From: Ideonella_A sakaiensis_A
GTDB lineage: Bacteria > Pseudomonadota > Gammaproteobacteria > Burkholderiales > Burkholderiaceae_C
Length of the DNA stretch: 64,000 nucleotides
Assembly: GCF_048320135.1 (NCBI RefSeq)
Contig: NZ_CP182947.1
Span: 5,518,001-5,582,000 of the forward strand
Reading direction: 5' to 3'
Part shown: positions 16,669 to 24,556 of the stretch, piece after piece
Layout: each line of letters opens with the position of its first letter
Position numbering within the stretch: the first letter of the stretch is position 1
The notes under the pieces: generated by a model
What the model was told of the DNA's origin: nothing
The model's input: only the letters and a program-made list of their open reading frames with translations
Database searches by the model: none
Program-made: the position numbers and the translations under genes

Positions 16669-17648
16669 ATCGCCTCCTCTGATCGATCGACAGCCGCCAG
16701 CACCGCGAGCAGGCGATCGCGCACGCCATCGAGCCTGCGATAGGCCAGCACCGCCGGGCTCATCGAGGCAATCGCGGCATGCAGCGCACGGCCGAACGCG
16801 CTGCCGTCGAGCGGGTCGGCAAGCACCTCGCGCAGCCGGCGCAGTTTGACCAGGATCGTGAAGACCGCCTGCGGCTGCCCGGGCACCGGAATGAAGCTCT
16901 GCTGCTCGCTGCGCAGCCACGCGAGGTCGCCAATCGTTCGGGCGTCGGCATCGGCCGGCCAGTCGGCGGCAGGGCGGCGGCGCGGATGGCCGTCGAGGTG
17001 GCCGCTGGCGGTCAGCGTCCAGACCTTGCGCTGCCAGCGCTGCGCGCCGTTGGTCACGACCAGCTGCGACAAGCCATCGGCGGCCCGCAGCAGGGCCTCG
17101 TTGTCGGCAACCGGCGCATGGACATCGGCAAACGACAGCCCGAGCCTGGTCTCCGGCGCCCAGTGCGACGGCAGGCAGACCGCGAGCCACGGAATCCGTC
17201 CGCTGCCGCCGGGCGGCGTCTCGATCACCGCAAGATCCTCGGCAAACGCGAGGCTCAGCAGGCCGGCGGCGCGCCATTGCGGTGGCAGCGCATGCAGGCA
17301 GTCGCCGATCGCTTGCGGCCCGTCACCTTCGATTCGTTCGCCGTTGACGCACCAGCCGAGCAGTGGCACGCCGTGGCAATGCCGACCGTCTCGATCGATG
17401 CTGCTGTGCCAGGCCTCCGGATGTTCGCGCGTGGCATGCGCCGCCAGCGCGGCAAGCGCCGGACCATCGTCGAAGTCCGGCAGCCGGCACAGCGCCTGCT
17501 CCGCGTGCGCGCGCAGCACCGCCAGCTTCGCGTCGAGATGCGCATCGCCGGGCCGGTTCGGCGTCAGCTGGGCCTGGCCGGGCGGCAGCCGCGACAGGCC
17601 GGGCTGCATCCGGAACGGGGAGGTGATGTCGGAAGGAAAAAGGGGCAT
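16665..17648 (-). CDS. DUF3445 protein, heme-dependent oxidative N-demethylase alpha-like
   Basis: A 327-residue soluble protein. The block LRSEQQSFIPVPGQPQAVFT near residues 244-263 matches the DUF3445 signature (SER/SEQQ followed by a hydrophobic FTI strand), and the N-terminal half has the DGRHCHGVPLLGWCVNGE region. Some DUF3445 proteins are heme-dependent oxidative N-demethylase subunits that act on dimethylamine-type substrates. Partner subunits are not seen next to it, so the substrate is unknown. Its stop overlaps the putative CTG start of the MnmC gene, so the two are coupled. The link to tRNA modification is only positional. Confidence 0.65.
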   Translation of the reverse strand: MPLFPSDITSPFRMQPGLSRLPPGQAQLTPNRPGDAHLDAKLAVLRAHAEQALCRLPDFDDGPALAALAAHATREHPEAWHSSIDRDGRHCHGVPLLGWCVNGERIEGDGPQAIGDCLHALPPQWRAAGLLSLAFAEDLAVIETPPGGSGRIPWLAVCLPSHWAPETRLGLSFADVHAPVADNEALLRAADGLSQLVVTNGAQRWQRKVWTLTASGHLDGHPRRRPAADWPADADARTIGDLAWLRSEQQSFIPVPGQPQAVFTILVKLRRLREVLADPLDGSAFGRALHAAIASMSPAVLAYRRLDGVRDRLLAVLAAVDRSEEAI

Positions 17649-17721
17649 CGCATCGCCGATGATCCGGCAAAACGCGAATGCCCCTGCTGAACGGCGCGGC
17701 TGGCGCGCCTGCGGGTGGCTG

Positions 17722-17742
17722 CGACGGGCAGAAAACCCGTCG
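17722..17742 (-). terminator. Hairpin just downstream of efp
   Basis: CGACGGG and CCCGTCG form a perfect 7-base stem with a 7-base loop, 11 bases downstream of the efp stop on the minus strand. There is no clear T-run on the minus strand, so it may be a weak terminator or an mRNA-stabilising hairpin. Confidence 0.4.
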
Positions 17743-17752
17743 TGCCGATCGA

Positions 17753-18307
17753 TCAGACCCGCTTGCGGTATTCGTGGGTGCGGGTGTCGATCTCGATCTT
17801 GTCGCCGGTTTCGACGAACAACGGCACCGAGACTTCAAATCCGGTTGCAAGCTTGGCCGGCTTCAGCACCTTGCCCGAGGTATCGCCCTTGACGGCCGGC
17901 TCGGTATAGGTCACTTCACGGACCAGGCTGGTCGGCAGTTCGACCGAAATCGCCTTGCCTTCGTAGAACACGACCTCGACCGGCATGCCGTCCTCGAGGT
18001 ATTGGATCGCGTCGCCCATGTTCTCGGCCTCGACCTCGAACTGGTTGTATTCGGCGTCCATGAACGCATACATCGGGTCGGCGAAGTAGGAGTAGGTGCA
18101 CTCCTTCTTGTCGAGAACGATCTGGTCCATCTTGTCGTCGGCCTTGAAGACGACTTCGGTGCCGGAGTTGTTCAGCAGGCTTTTCAGCTTCATGCGCACG
18201 GTGGCCGAATTGCGGCCACCGCGGCTGTATTCGGTCTTCAGCACGACCATCGGGTCCTTGCCCTGCATGATGACGTTGCCGGCGCGAATTTCCTGTGCGG
18301 TTTTCAT
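17753..18307 (-). CDS. efp: Elongation factor P, Arg32 type
   Basis: A 184-residue translation factor that rescues ribosomes stalled at polyproline. The conserved loop reads YSRGGRNSATVRMK and places arginine at position 32, the residue that EarP rhamnosylates in betaproteobacteria and pseudomonads, instead of the lysine at position 34 used in E. coli. The earP gene lies 101 bases upstream on the same strand. The ATG at 18307 gives the standard N-terminus MKTAQEIRAGNV; the frame upstream is not coding. Pro-Pro-rich targets exist in this window, such as the J-domain protein. Confidence 0.96.
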   Translation of the reverse strand: MKTAQEIRAGNVIMQGKDPMVVLKTEYSRGGRNSATVRMKLKSLLNNSGTEVVFKADDKMDQIVLDKKECTYSYFADPMYAFMDAEYNQFEVEAENMGDAIQYLEDGMPVEVVFYEGKAISVELPTSLVREVTYTEPAVKGDTSGKVLKPAKLATGFEVSVPLFVETGDKIEIDTRTHEYRKRV

Positions 18308-18408
18308 GGGTCTTCCAATCGGTTTTCCGCGGCGATCAGGATAGGTTGCTGCGCGGACGGGGGTACGGCGCCGCGGACGAGTCGTCCCACTGCGCAAAGC
18401 CCACGATT

Positions 18409-19518
18409 TTAGCTTGCTTCGGCAACGAAGGCTTGCAGCCTGTCGACAAGCCCGGACTGCGCGGCGAGGTGATCGCGCCAGGCGATGCAGTGCGCCTGCC
18501 AGCGGTGGTGGTCGGGCCAGTCGTGCGGCAATGGCGCGCCGGACCCGGGCGGCCGGTTCCAGCCCGTCCACCAGTTGCTGACCTGGCTCATCATCGCCTT
18601 GTCGACCGGCGCGACCGCCGGCGCAAAAAAGCGTTGCAGAAAGGCCGCGCCCTTGATCTGGTCGGCGCCGTCATCCTGGCGGTACAGCTGCCAGACAAAC
18701 GGTTTTGCCGCCCACTGCGCCCGCACCGCGCTGTCCTCGCCGCGCACGAAGTTGATCGCGCAACTCCACAGCAGGTGGTCGTAGTCGGTCTGGCTGAGCC
18801 ACGGCAGACACAGCGCGCGCAGGCCGCCGCGGCGCAGCGTCGGGCCAAGCAGCTGCGCAACCATCGCGCTCGCCGCGCCGGCGGTTGCCAGCAGCAGCGT
18901 CGGCGGCCTGTCAGGCTGTGTCAGCCGATCGATCAGTTCGGCGACCGGCGACTCGGGATAACAGAACAGGCTGATTGGCTGCTCGTAGGCTTGTAGCGTG
19001 ATGCCTTGCGCCGTCAGCCATGCCTCGGCGTCAAAGCGTTCCTGCTGCTGCAACAGATCGTCTTCGCGCAACAAGCCGCCGCTGCCCGCGCTGAAACCGG
19101 GAAAGAAAAAATATTTCAGCAGGCCGGCGCCAGGCCCGGCCGATTGCGGCGACGGCAGCCGGTGGTTGCGTTCGGCATGCGCTTCGGCGCTGAGGTATTC
19201 GAGGTTGATCCAGACCGGCTGGCGGCCGCTGAGTTGCTTGCGCTGCGCCATCCGCGCGACGAAGTCCGGCGGCGGGTCGCAACCGAAGGCCTCGATGACG
19301 ACCTCGCCTGGCTCCGCCGAGGCGGCTTCGTCGAAACCGAATACGCTGACCAGCGGCTGCTCGCGTTGCCGATCCGGCGCCATCCACTCGAGTGCGCTGG
19401 CGTCATCGACCCACAGCCGCACCGGCTGGCCACGATCGCCAAGTTGCGCGGCGAGCCGCCAGCACACGCCGATGTCGCCGAAATTGTCGACCACGCGGCA
19501 GAAGAGGTCCCAGGGCAT
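18409..19518 (-). CDS. earP: EF-P arginine rhamnosyltransferase EarP
   Basis: A 369-residue GT-B glycosyltransferase that adds L-rhamnose from dTDP-rhamnose to Arg32 of EF-P. The N-terminus MPWDLFCRVVDNFGDIGVCW contains the two conserved aspartates (here Asp11 and Asp15), and the nucleotide-sugar-binding motif NFVRGEDSAVRAQWAAKPF lies near residue 260. The partner efp with Arg32 is immediately downstream. It is divergent from uvrC with only 41 bases between start codons, so both promoters must overlap there. Confidence 0.94.
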   Translation of the reverse strand: MPWDLFCRVVDNFGDIGVCWRLAAQLGDRGQPVRLWVDDASALEWMAPDRQREQPLVSVFGFDEAASAEPGEVVIEAFGCDPPPDFVARMAQRKQLSGRQPVWINLEYLSAEAHAERNHRLPSPQSAGPGAGLLKYFFFPGFSAGSGGLLREDDLLQQQERFDAEAWLTAQGITLQAYEQPISLFCYPESPVAELIDRLTQPDRPPTLLLATAGAASAMVAQLLGPTLRRGGLRALCLPWLSQTDYDHLLWSCAINFVRGEDSAVRAQWAAKPFVWQLYRQDDGADQIKGAAFLQRFFAPAVAPVDKAMMSQVSNWWTGWNRPPGSGAPLPHDWPDHHRWQAHCIAWRDHLAAQSGLVDRLQAFVAEAS

Positions 19519-19559
19519 CGCCGCATTATCGAGTCGGCGCTCACGGCAGAATCACGGCT

Positions 19560-21629
19560 GTGAGCAAGCCGACCCCAGACGATCAGCAGCCCGCCGCGCC
19601 GGCGGAGCCTCCCGCGCCAGCCGATGGCGGACGCGAGCAATTGCTCGCCGATGTTGCGGCGCTGCCGGGGCTGCCCGGTGTCTACCGTTATTTCGATGCG
19701 GCCGGCAATGTGTTGTATGTCGGCAAGGCGCGCGATCTGAAAAAACGCGTCTCGAGTTACTTCCAGAAAAATCATGGCGGCACGCGGATCGGCATGATGG
19801 TCGGCAAGATCGCCCGGCTCGAGACGACGGTCGTGCGCTCCGAGGCGGAGGCGCTGCTGCTCGAGAACAACCTGATCAAGGCGCTGAACCCGCGGTACAA
19901 CATCCTGTTCCGCGACGACAAGAGTTATCCGTACCTGAAGATCACCGGCCGGCGCGATGCCGGCACCACGGTCGCCGAAAACGCCGCCGCGCTGTATCCG
20001 CGGATGGCGTATTACCGCGGCGCGGTCGATCGCCGGCATCGGTATTTCGGGCCTTATCCGAGCGCCTGGGCGGTGAAGGAGTCGATCCAGCTGCTGCAGA
20101 AGGTGTTCAAGCTGCGCACCTGCGAGGACACCGTCTTCAACAACCGCACGCGGCCGTGCCTGCTGTACCAGATCAAGCGCTGCTCGGCGCCGTGTGTCGA
20201 TCGCATCGCGCCGGCCGACTATGCGCGCGATGTCGAACACGCCGAGCAGTTTTTGCAAGGCGAGCAGCAGTCGTTGATCGACGAGTTGCAGCGGCAGATG
20301 ATGGCGTTCTCGGACGCCTTGCAGTTCGAGCAGGCGGCTGAGATCCGCAACCAGATCGGCGCGTTGTCGCGCGTGCTGCACCAGCAGGGCGTCGAGGACA
20401 ACACCGGCGCGGCGGGCCGCGATGCCGACATCCTCGCGGTGAAGGTGCAGGGTGGCCGCGCCTGCGTCAACCTCGCGATGGTGCGCGGCGGCCGCCACCT
20501 TGGGGACCGGCCGTATTTTCCGAGCCACCTCGAGGATGCCGCAGCGATCGAGGCGGTGGCCGATCAGCAGCCGTCGGATGCCGCCGACGCCACCGCCGCT
20601 GCGCACGACGCCGAACGCAGCACCGCCGTCGAAGTGCAGGTGCTCGAGGCCTTCATTGCCCAGCACTACCTCGGTGGCGGCGTGCCGCCGCTGCTGGTGC
20701 TGAGCCATCCGGTCGACGCGGCGCTGATCGATGCCTTGTCGCAGCAAAGCGGCGTTCGCGTGACCGCGCAGCACCAGCCGCGCGAGCCGCGCCGTGGCTG
20801 GCTCGACATGTGCATCAAGGGTGCCGAACTGCGGCTCGCGCAGTTGCTGGCCGAAGAGGGCTCGCAGCAATCGCGCACGCGGGCGCTGGTCGACGCGCTC
20901 GACCTGTCGCCGGAGCGGCTCGACGAATTCCGGATCGAATGTTTCGACATCAGCCACACCGCCGGCGAGTCGACGCAGGCCTCGTGTGTCGTCTTCGAAG
21001 GCCACAAGATGCAGCCGGCGCAATATCGCCGCTACAACATCGACGGCATCACCGGCGGCGACGACTATGCGGCGATGCGCCAGGTGCTGCAGCGCCGCTA
21101 CGGCAAACTCGCCGCGGCGCTGGCCGAAGCCGGCGGCACGGCCGTTGCCGAGCCGGCCGCACCGGCGCCGGCGAGGATCAGGCTGCCCGACCTGGTGCTG
21201 GTCGACGGCGGCAAGGGCCAGGTCTCGATGGCGCGCGAGGTCTTTGCCGAACTCGGCCTCGACCTCGGCTTGATCGCCGGTGTCGAGAAGGGCGAGGGCC
21301 GCAAGGTCGGCCTGGAAGAGCTGGTTTTTGCCGACGGCCGGCCGAAGGTCTCGCTCGGCCGCGATTCGGCGGCGCTGATGCTGGTTGCGCAGATCCGTGA
21401 CGAGGCGCATCGCTTCGCAATCACCGGCATGCGGGCGCGCCGGGCGAGCGTGCGCACCGGCGGCAGTGCGCTGGAGGACATTCCGGGCGTCGGCCCGAAA
21501 AAACGCGCCCGGCTGCTGCAGCGGTTTGGCGGCGTGCGTGGCGTCGGCCATGCCAGCGTCGACGATCTGCTCAGCGTCGAGGGCATCTCGAGACAACTTG
21601 CCGAGGAGATCTACCGTGCGTTGCACTGA
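19560..21629 (+). CDS. uvrC: UvrABC system protein C
   Basis: The dual-incision nuclease of nucleotide excision repair, 689 residues. Domains in order: GIY-YIG nuclease (GVYRYFDAAGNVLYVGKARD, about 40-60), UVR motif (EQQSLIDELQRQMMAFSDAL), RNase H-like nuclease (RIECFDISHTAGESTQASCV) and C-terminal helix-hairpin-helix (LEDIPGVGPKKRARLLQRFG). It is longer than the E. coli enzyme (610) because of an Asp/Ala-rich insert after YFPSHLEDAA. The start is the GTG at 19560, 41 bases from divergent earP; the frame upstream is antisense to earP. Confidence 0.95.
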   Translation: MSKPTPDDQQPAAPAEPPAPADGGREQLLADVAALPGLPGVYRYFDAAGNVLYVGKARDLKKRVSSYFQKNHGGTRIGMMVGKIARLETTVVRSEAEALLLENNLIKALNPRYNILFRDDKSYPYLKITGRRDAGTTVAENAAALYPRMAYYRGAVDRRHRYFGPYPSAWAVKESIQLLQKVFKLRTCEDTVFNNRTRPCLLYQIKRCSAPCVDRIAPADYARDVEHAEQFLQGEQQSLIDELQRQMMAFSDALQFEQAAEIRNQIGALSRVLHQQGVEDNTGAAGRDADILAVKVQGGRACVNLAMVRGGRHLGDRPYFPSHLEDAAAIEAVADQQPSDAADATAAAHDAERSTAVEVQVLEAFIAQHYLGGGVPPLLVLSHPVDAALIDALSQQSGVRVTAQHQPREPRRGWLDMCIKGAELRLAQLLAEEGSQQSRTRALVDALDLSPERLDEFRIECFDISHTAGESTQASCVVFEGHKMQPAQYRRYNIDGITGGDDYAAMRQVLQRRYGKLAAALAEAGGTAVAEPAAPAPARIRLPDLVLVDGGKGQVSMAREVFAELGLDLGLIAGVEKGEGRKVGLEELVFADGRPKVSLGRDSAALMLVAQIRDEAHRFAITGMRARRASVRTGGSALEDIPGVGPKKRARLLQRFGGVRGVGHASVDDLLSVEGISRQLAEEIYRALH

Positions 21630-22173
21630 GACGGATCGCGAAACCGTGTCGGCCGGCAGCAGCTTGCCGCTTGCAAGACGGCCCGGCGCCGCATTCGCCT
21701 GGTTGCGCATGACGACAGTCGCCGGCATGCTCGCCGCGTGCTCGAGCCCGATGCCGCCGCACCAGCCGCTGCCGTCGGCGCCGCCGGCACGTGATGCCGA
21801 CACGGCCCGGCCCGCGGCGATGCCGGCTGCGCTGCCGCCGCCGGCAGCGGCCCGCAACTGGAGCGAATACCGGCAGCAAGCCGCGCAGCGGCTGGTCGCC
21901 GCGAGCCCGGGTGGCAGCTACCTCGGCACGGTGCCCGAAACGCTGCTGGCGATCCCGGTGCTCGAGATCGAACTGAATGCCGATGGCAGTGTGCGCCGCA
22001 TCGATGTGCTGCGCCATCCGAAACAGGCTCGCGACACAACCGAGCTGGCGATTGCCGCGGTGCACCGCGCGGCGCCGTTCGGCAGCGTATCGAAGCTGCC
22101 GCGGCCGTGGAAATTTGCCGAGACCTTTCTGTTCAACGACGCCCGCCAGTTCAAGCCGCGTTCGCTCGATTGA
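21616..22173 (+). CDS. Putative lipoprotein with TonB C-terminal-like domain
   Basis: Up to 185 residues. A lipobox-like LAACSS follows the hydrophobic TTVAGM segment, then a Pro/Ala-rich linker and a C-terminal domain (PVLEIELNADGSVRRIDVLR ... AAPFGSVSKLPRPWKF) that resembles the TonB C-terminal fold. The start is uncertain: a GTG at 21616 has AGGAG 7 bases upstream but lies inside the uvrC end, while the ATG at 21709 gives an unusually short signal sequence. It sits between uvrC and pgsA, probably in one operon. Function is unknown; a periplasmic envelope role is likely. Confidence 0.65.
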   Translation: MRCTETDRETVSAGSSLPLARRPGAAFAWLRMTTVAGMLAACSSPMPPHQPLPSAPPARDADTARPAAMPAALPPPAAARNWSEYRQQAAQRLVAASPGGSYLGTVPETLLAIPVLEIELNADGSVRRIDVLRHPKQARDTTELAIAAVHRAAPFGSVSKLPRPWKFAETFLFNDARQFKPRSLD

Positions 22174-22228
22174 CGCGGCCGCTCCAACGTTTTGTTCCCC
22201 GGTGCTGAAAGCCGGCACAATCCACGCG

Positions 22229-22795
22229 ATGTTCTTCAATCTGCCGACGCTGCTGACCTGGGCCCGAATCGTTGCGATTCCGCTGATCGTCGGTGTGTTC
22301 TACCTCGACGTCTTTCCGGCGACGCAGAACCTCGCGGCAACCATCCTGTTCATCGTCGTCGCGTTGACCGACTGGGCCGACGGCTACCTCGCGCGTCGCC
22401 TGAACCAGACCTCGGCATTCGGCGCTTTTCTCGACCCGGTGGCCGACAAGTTTCTGGTCGTTGCCGCACTGCTGGTGCTGGTTCATCTGAACCGGCTGCA
22501 TGCGCTGGTCGCGCTGGTCATTATTGGCCGCGAGATCGCGATCTCGGCGCTGCGTGAATGGATGGCGCAGATCGGCGCGGCGCGCAGTGTCGCGGTGCAC
22601 ATGCTCGGCAAGGTGAAGACAACGGTGCAGATGGTCGCGATCCCGTTCCTGCTTTACGACGGTGTCTTGCTCGGGCTGATCGACACCCACCTGTGGGGAA
22701 CGGTGCTGATCATCATCTCGGCGGTGCTGACGATCTGGTCGATGATCTATTACCTGCAGAAGGCGCTGCCGGAGATCCGCGCCCGCGTACGTTGA
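22229..22795 (+). CDS. pgsA: CDP-diacylglycerol-glycerol-3-phosphate 3-phosphatidyltransferase
   Basis: A 188-residue inner-membrane enzyme that makes phosphatidylglycerol phosphate from CDP-diacylglycerol and glycerol 3-phosphate. The CDP-alcohol phosphotransferase motif is present as DWADGYLARRLNQTSAFGAF followed by LDPVADK (D-x2-DG-x2-AR-x8-G-x3-D-x3-D). Several membrane segments surround it. It follows uvrC in the order typical of betaproteobacteria. The ATG at 22229 gives the family N-terminus MFFNLPTLLTWARI. Confidence 0.95.
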   Translation: MFFNLPTLLTWARIVAIPLIVGVFYLDVFPATQNLAATILFIVVALTDWADGYLARRLNQTSAFGAFLDPVADKFLVVAALLVLVHLNRLHALVALVIIGREIAISALREWMAQIGAARSVAVHMLGKVKTTVQMVAIPFLLYDGVLLGLIDTHLWGTVLIIISAVLTIWSMIYYLQKALPEIRARVR

Positions 22796-22808
22796 ACGGC
22801 AACCGGTC

Positions 22809-23717
22809 TTGAGCGCCGTCTCGCCCCGCCTGATCCAGGCGATGCCCTGGGTCTTCGTGCTGATCTGGAGCACCGGCTTCATCGTCGCGCGCTTCGGCAT
22901 GCCGCATGCGCCGCCGTTTACTTTCCTGACGATCCGTTATGCGCTGTCGATCCTCTGTTTCCTGGTCTGGATCAGACTGGCCGGCGCAGCCTGGCCACGC
23001 GGGCGCAGCCAGTGGCAACACCTCGCGGTGACTGGCGTGTTGATGCATGCCGGCTATCTCGGCGGCGTCTGGGCCGCCGTGAAGGCCGGCATCGGCGCGG
23101 GCACGGTGGCCTTGCTGGTCGGCCTGCAGCCGGTGCTGACGGCGATCTGGCTCAGCGGTACAGCCGCGCGCAGCGCCCGCTCGGGCTCACGTGGCGAGGT
23201 GTCGCTGGCCACCGCGATCGGCTGGACGCAATGGGCCGGGCTGGTGCTCGGCTTTGGTGGCCTGCTGCTGGTGGTCTGGCGCAAGCTCGGCGTTGGTGAG
23301 GTGACGCCATGGAATCTGGCGCTGGCTGTGCTCGCATTGCTCAGCATCACGACCGGCACGCTGTACCAGAAGCGCCATGTCCAGCCCTGCGATGTGCGCA
23401 CCGCGAGCACGGTGCAACTGCTCGGTGCGATGATCGTCAGCCTGCCGCTGGCGGCGATCGAGACCGAAGCGGTGCGCTGGAATGCCGAACTGATCGGTGC
23501 GATGAGCTGGTCGGTGCTCGGGCTGACGCTCGGCGGCAGTTCGCTGCTCTACCTGCTGATCCAGCGCGGCGCCGCGACCAAGGTCACCAGCCTGTTTTTT
23601 CTGGTGCCGCCGTGCACCGCATTGATGGCATGGCCGCTGTTCGGCGAGACATTGTCGCCGCTGGCGCTGGCCGGAATGGCGTTGACGGCGATCGGCGTTG
23701 CGCTGGTCGTCAGATGA
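22809..23717 (+). CDS. EamA/DMT-family inner-membrane transporter
   Basis: A 302-residue protein with about ten hydrophobic segments in two EamA repeats (AMPWVFVLIWSTGFIVARFG at the N-terminus and MSWSVLGLTLGGSSLLYLLI in the second half). The family exports or exchanges small metabolites, and the substrate cannot be predicted. The start is a TTG at 22809 or the ATG at 22842; the second removes 11 residues without loss of the first membrane helix. It follows pgsA after 13 bases. Confidence 0.88.
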   Translation: MSAVSPRLIQAMPWVFVLIWSTGFIVARFGMPHAPPFTFLTIRYALSILCFLVWIRLAGAAWPRGRSQWQHLAVTGVLMHAGYLGGVWAAVKAGIGAGTVALLVGLQPVLTAIWLSGTAARSARSGSRGEVSLATAIGWTQWAGLVLGFGGLLLVVWRKLGVGEVTPWNLALAVLALLSITTGTLYQKRHVQPCDVRTASTVQLLGAMIVSLPLAAIETEAVRWNAELIGAMSWSVLGLTLGGSSLLYLLIQRGAATKVTSLFFLVPPCTALMAWPLFGETLSPLALAGMALTAIGVALVVR

Positions 23718-23932
23718 CTTCCGGGTTGCGCAGCGAGGAATCCGCTGCTGTCAATGCGGGGAAAGTCCGCACAGCTTTGGCTTTCAATATCGGTCAGGAC
23801 GAATAAAATCCGCTTCCCACGCCTGGAGAGGGGCGGGCAACCATCCAGATGAATTCGAACCCGGCAGCGCCGGCCTGCGCTGCCGATTTTTGACATTCCA
23901 ATGCATCACATGCACCGAGAGGGGAGTTATTC

Positions 23933-24205
23933 GTGAACAAGTCCGAACTGATCGAACACATCGCCAAGCAAGCTGACATTTCGAAGGCAGCAGCGGGTCG
24001 CGCACTCGAAGCACTGATCGGCGGCGTCAAGTCGACACTGAAAAAAAACAACAGCGTGTCATTGGTCGGCTTCGGCACGTTCAGCGTCTCGAAGCGCGCC
24101 GCGCGCAGTGGGCGCAACCCCCGTACCGGGGCGGCAATCAAGATCAAGGCTGCGAAGGTGCCGAAATTCCGCCCCGGCAAGGCGCTGAAGGACGCGCTGA
24201 ACTGA
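23933..24205 (+). CDS. hupB: DNA-binding protein HU-beta type
   Basis: A 90-residue nucleoid protein that bends DNA as a dimer. The signature GFGTFSVSKRAARSGRNPRT at residues 46-65 is the HU/IHF DNA-binding arm, and the rest matches HU rather than IHF. The start is a GTG with GGGAG a few bases upstream. The 215 bases before it contain an A/T-rich GAATAAAATCC element near 23800 that could be its -10 region, though I see no good -35. The tRNA-Val gene follows 55 bases downstream. Confidence 0.96.
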   Translation: MNKSELIEHIAKQADISKAAAGRALEALIGGVKSTLKKNNSVSLVGFGTFSVSKRAARSGRNPRTGAAIKIKAAKVPKFRPGKALKDALN

Positions 24206-24260
24206 TGAAGGCGCGCCGAGCGGCTACATTAACGCTCCGGTGACATCTCACAGGCACACC

Positions 24261-24336
24261 GGGTGCTTAGCTCAGTTGGTAGAGCGGCGCCCTTACAAGG
24301 CGTAGGTCGGGGGTTCGAGCCCCTCAGCACCCACCA
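24261..24336 (+). tRNA. tRNA-Val (anticodon TAC)
   Basis: A complete 76-base cloverleaf. The acceptor stem GGGTGCT pairs with AGCACCC, the D-loop AGCTCAGTTGGTAGAGC is present, the anticodon loop CTTACAA has anticodon TAC, the T-arm GGGGGTTCGAGCCCC is present, and the 3' CCA is encoded. It lies between hupB and ppiD. Confidence 0.97.
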
Positions 24337-24426
24337 ATCCGGGACCGTCCGTGCCACCCGGTCGACCATGCGGCGGCAGCGGCAGGCCGTGCAGCAGGTC
24401 AGGTAAACTAGCAGAAAGACCAGCCC

Positions 24427-24453
24427 AAAGGCGAACCTCGGTTCGCCTTTGTT
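24427..24453 (+). terminator. Hairpin terminator between tRNA-Val and ppiD
   Basis: AAAGGCGAACC and GGTTCGCCTTT form an 11-base stem with a minimal loop, followed by GTTG. It would end hupB/tRNA-Val transcription before ppiD. The T-run is the stem's own TTT, so efficiency is uncertain. Confidence 0.6.
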
Positions 24454-24556
24454 GCATCTGGGCTCGCCGCGTTGGTTCGCCGCCGTCGTCGCCTGACGAC
24501 GGAGAGGCCATTGCCCGTCAGGCGCAGCCCCCCGTGTTTTTGCCCGAGGCCATTCG

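Noticed and set aside
19116..21857. A 913-residue minus-strand frame opposite uvrC
   Set aside because: Shadow frame of uvrC and earP with no family similarity; uvrC has all its domains in the + frame.
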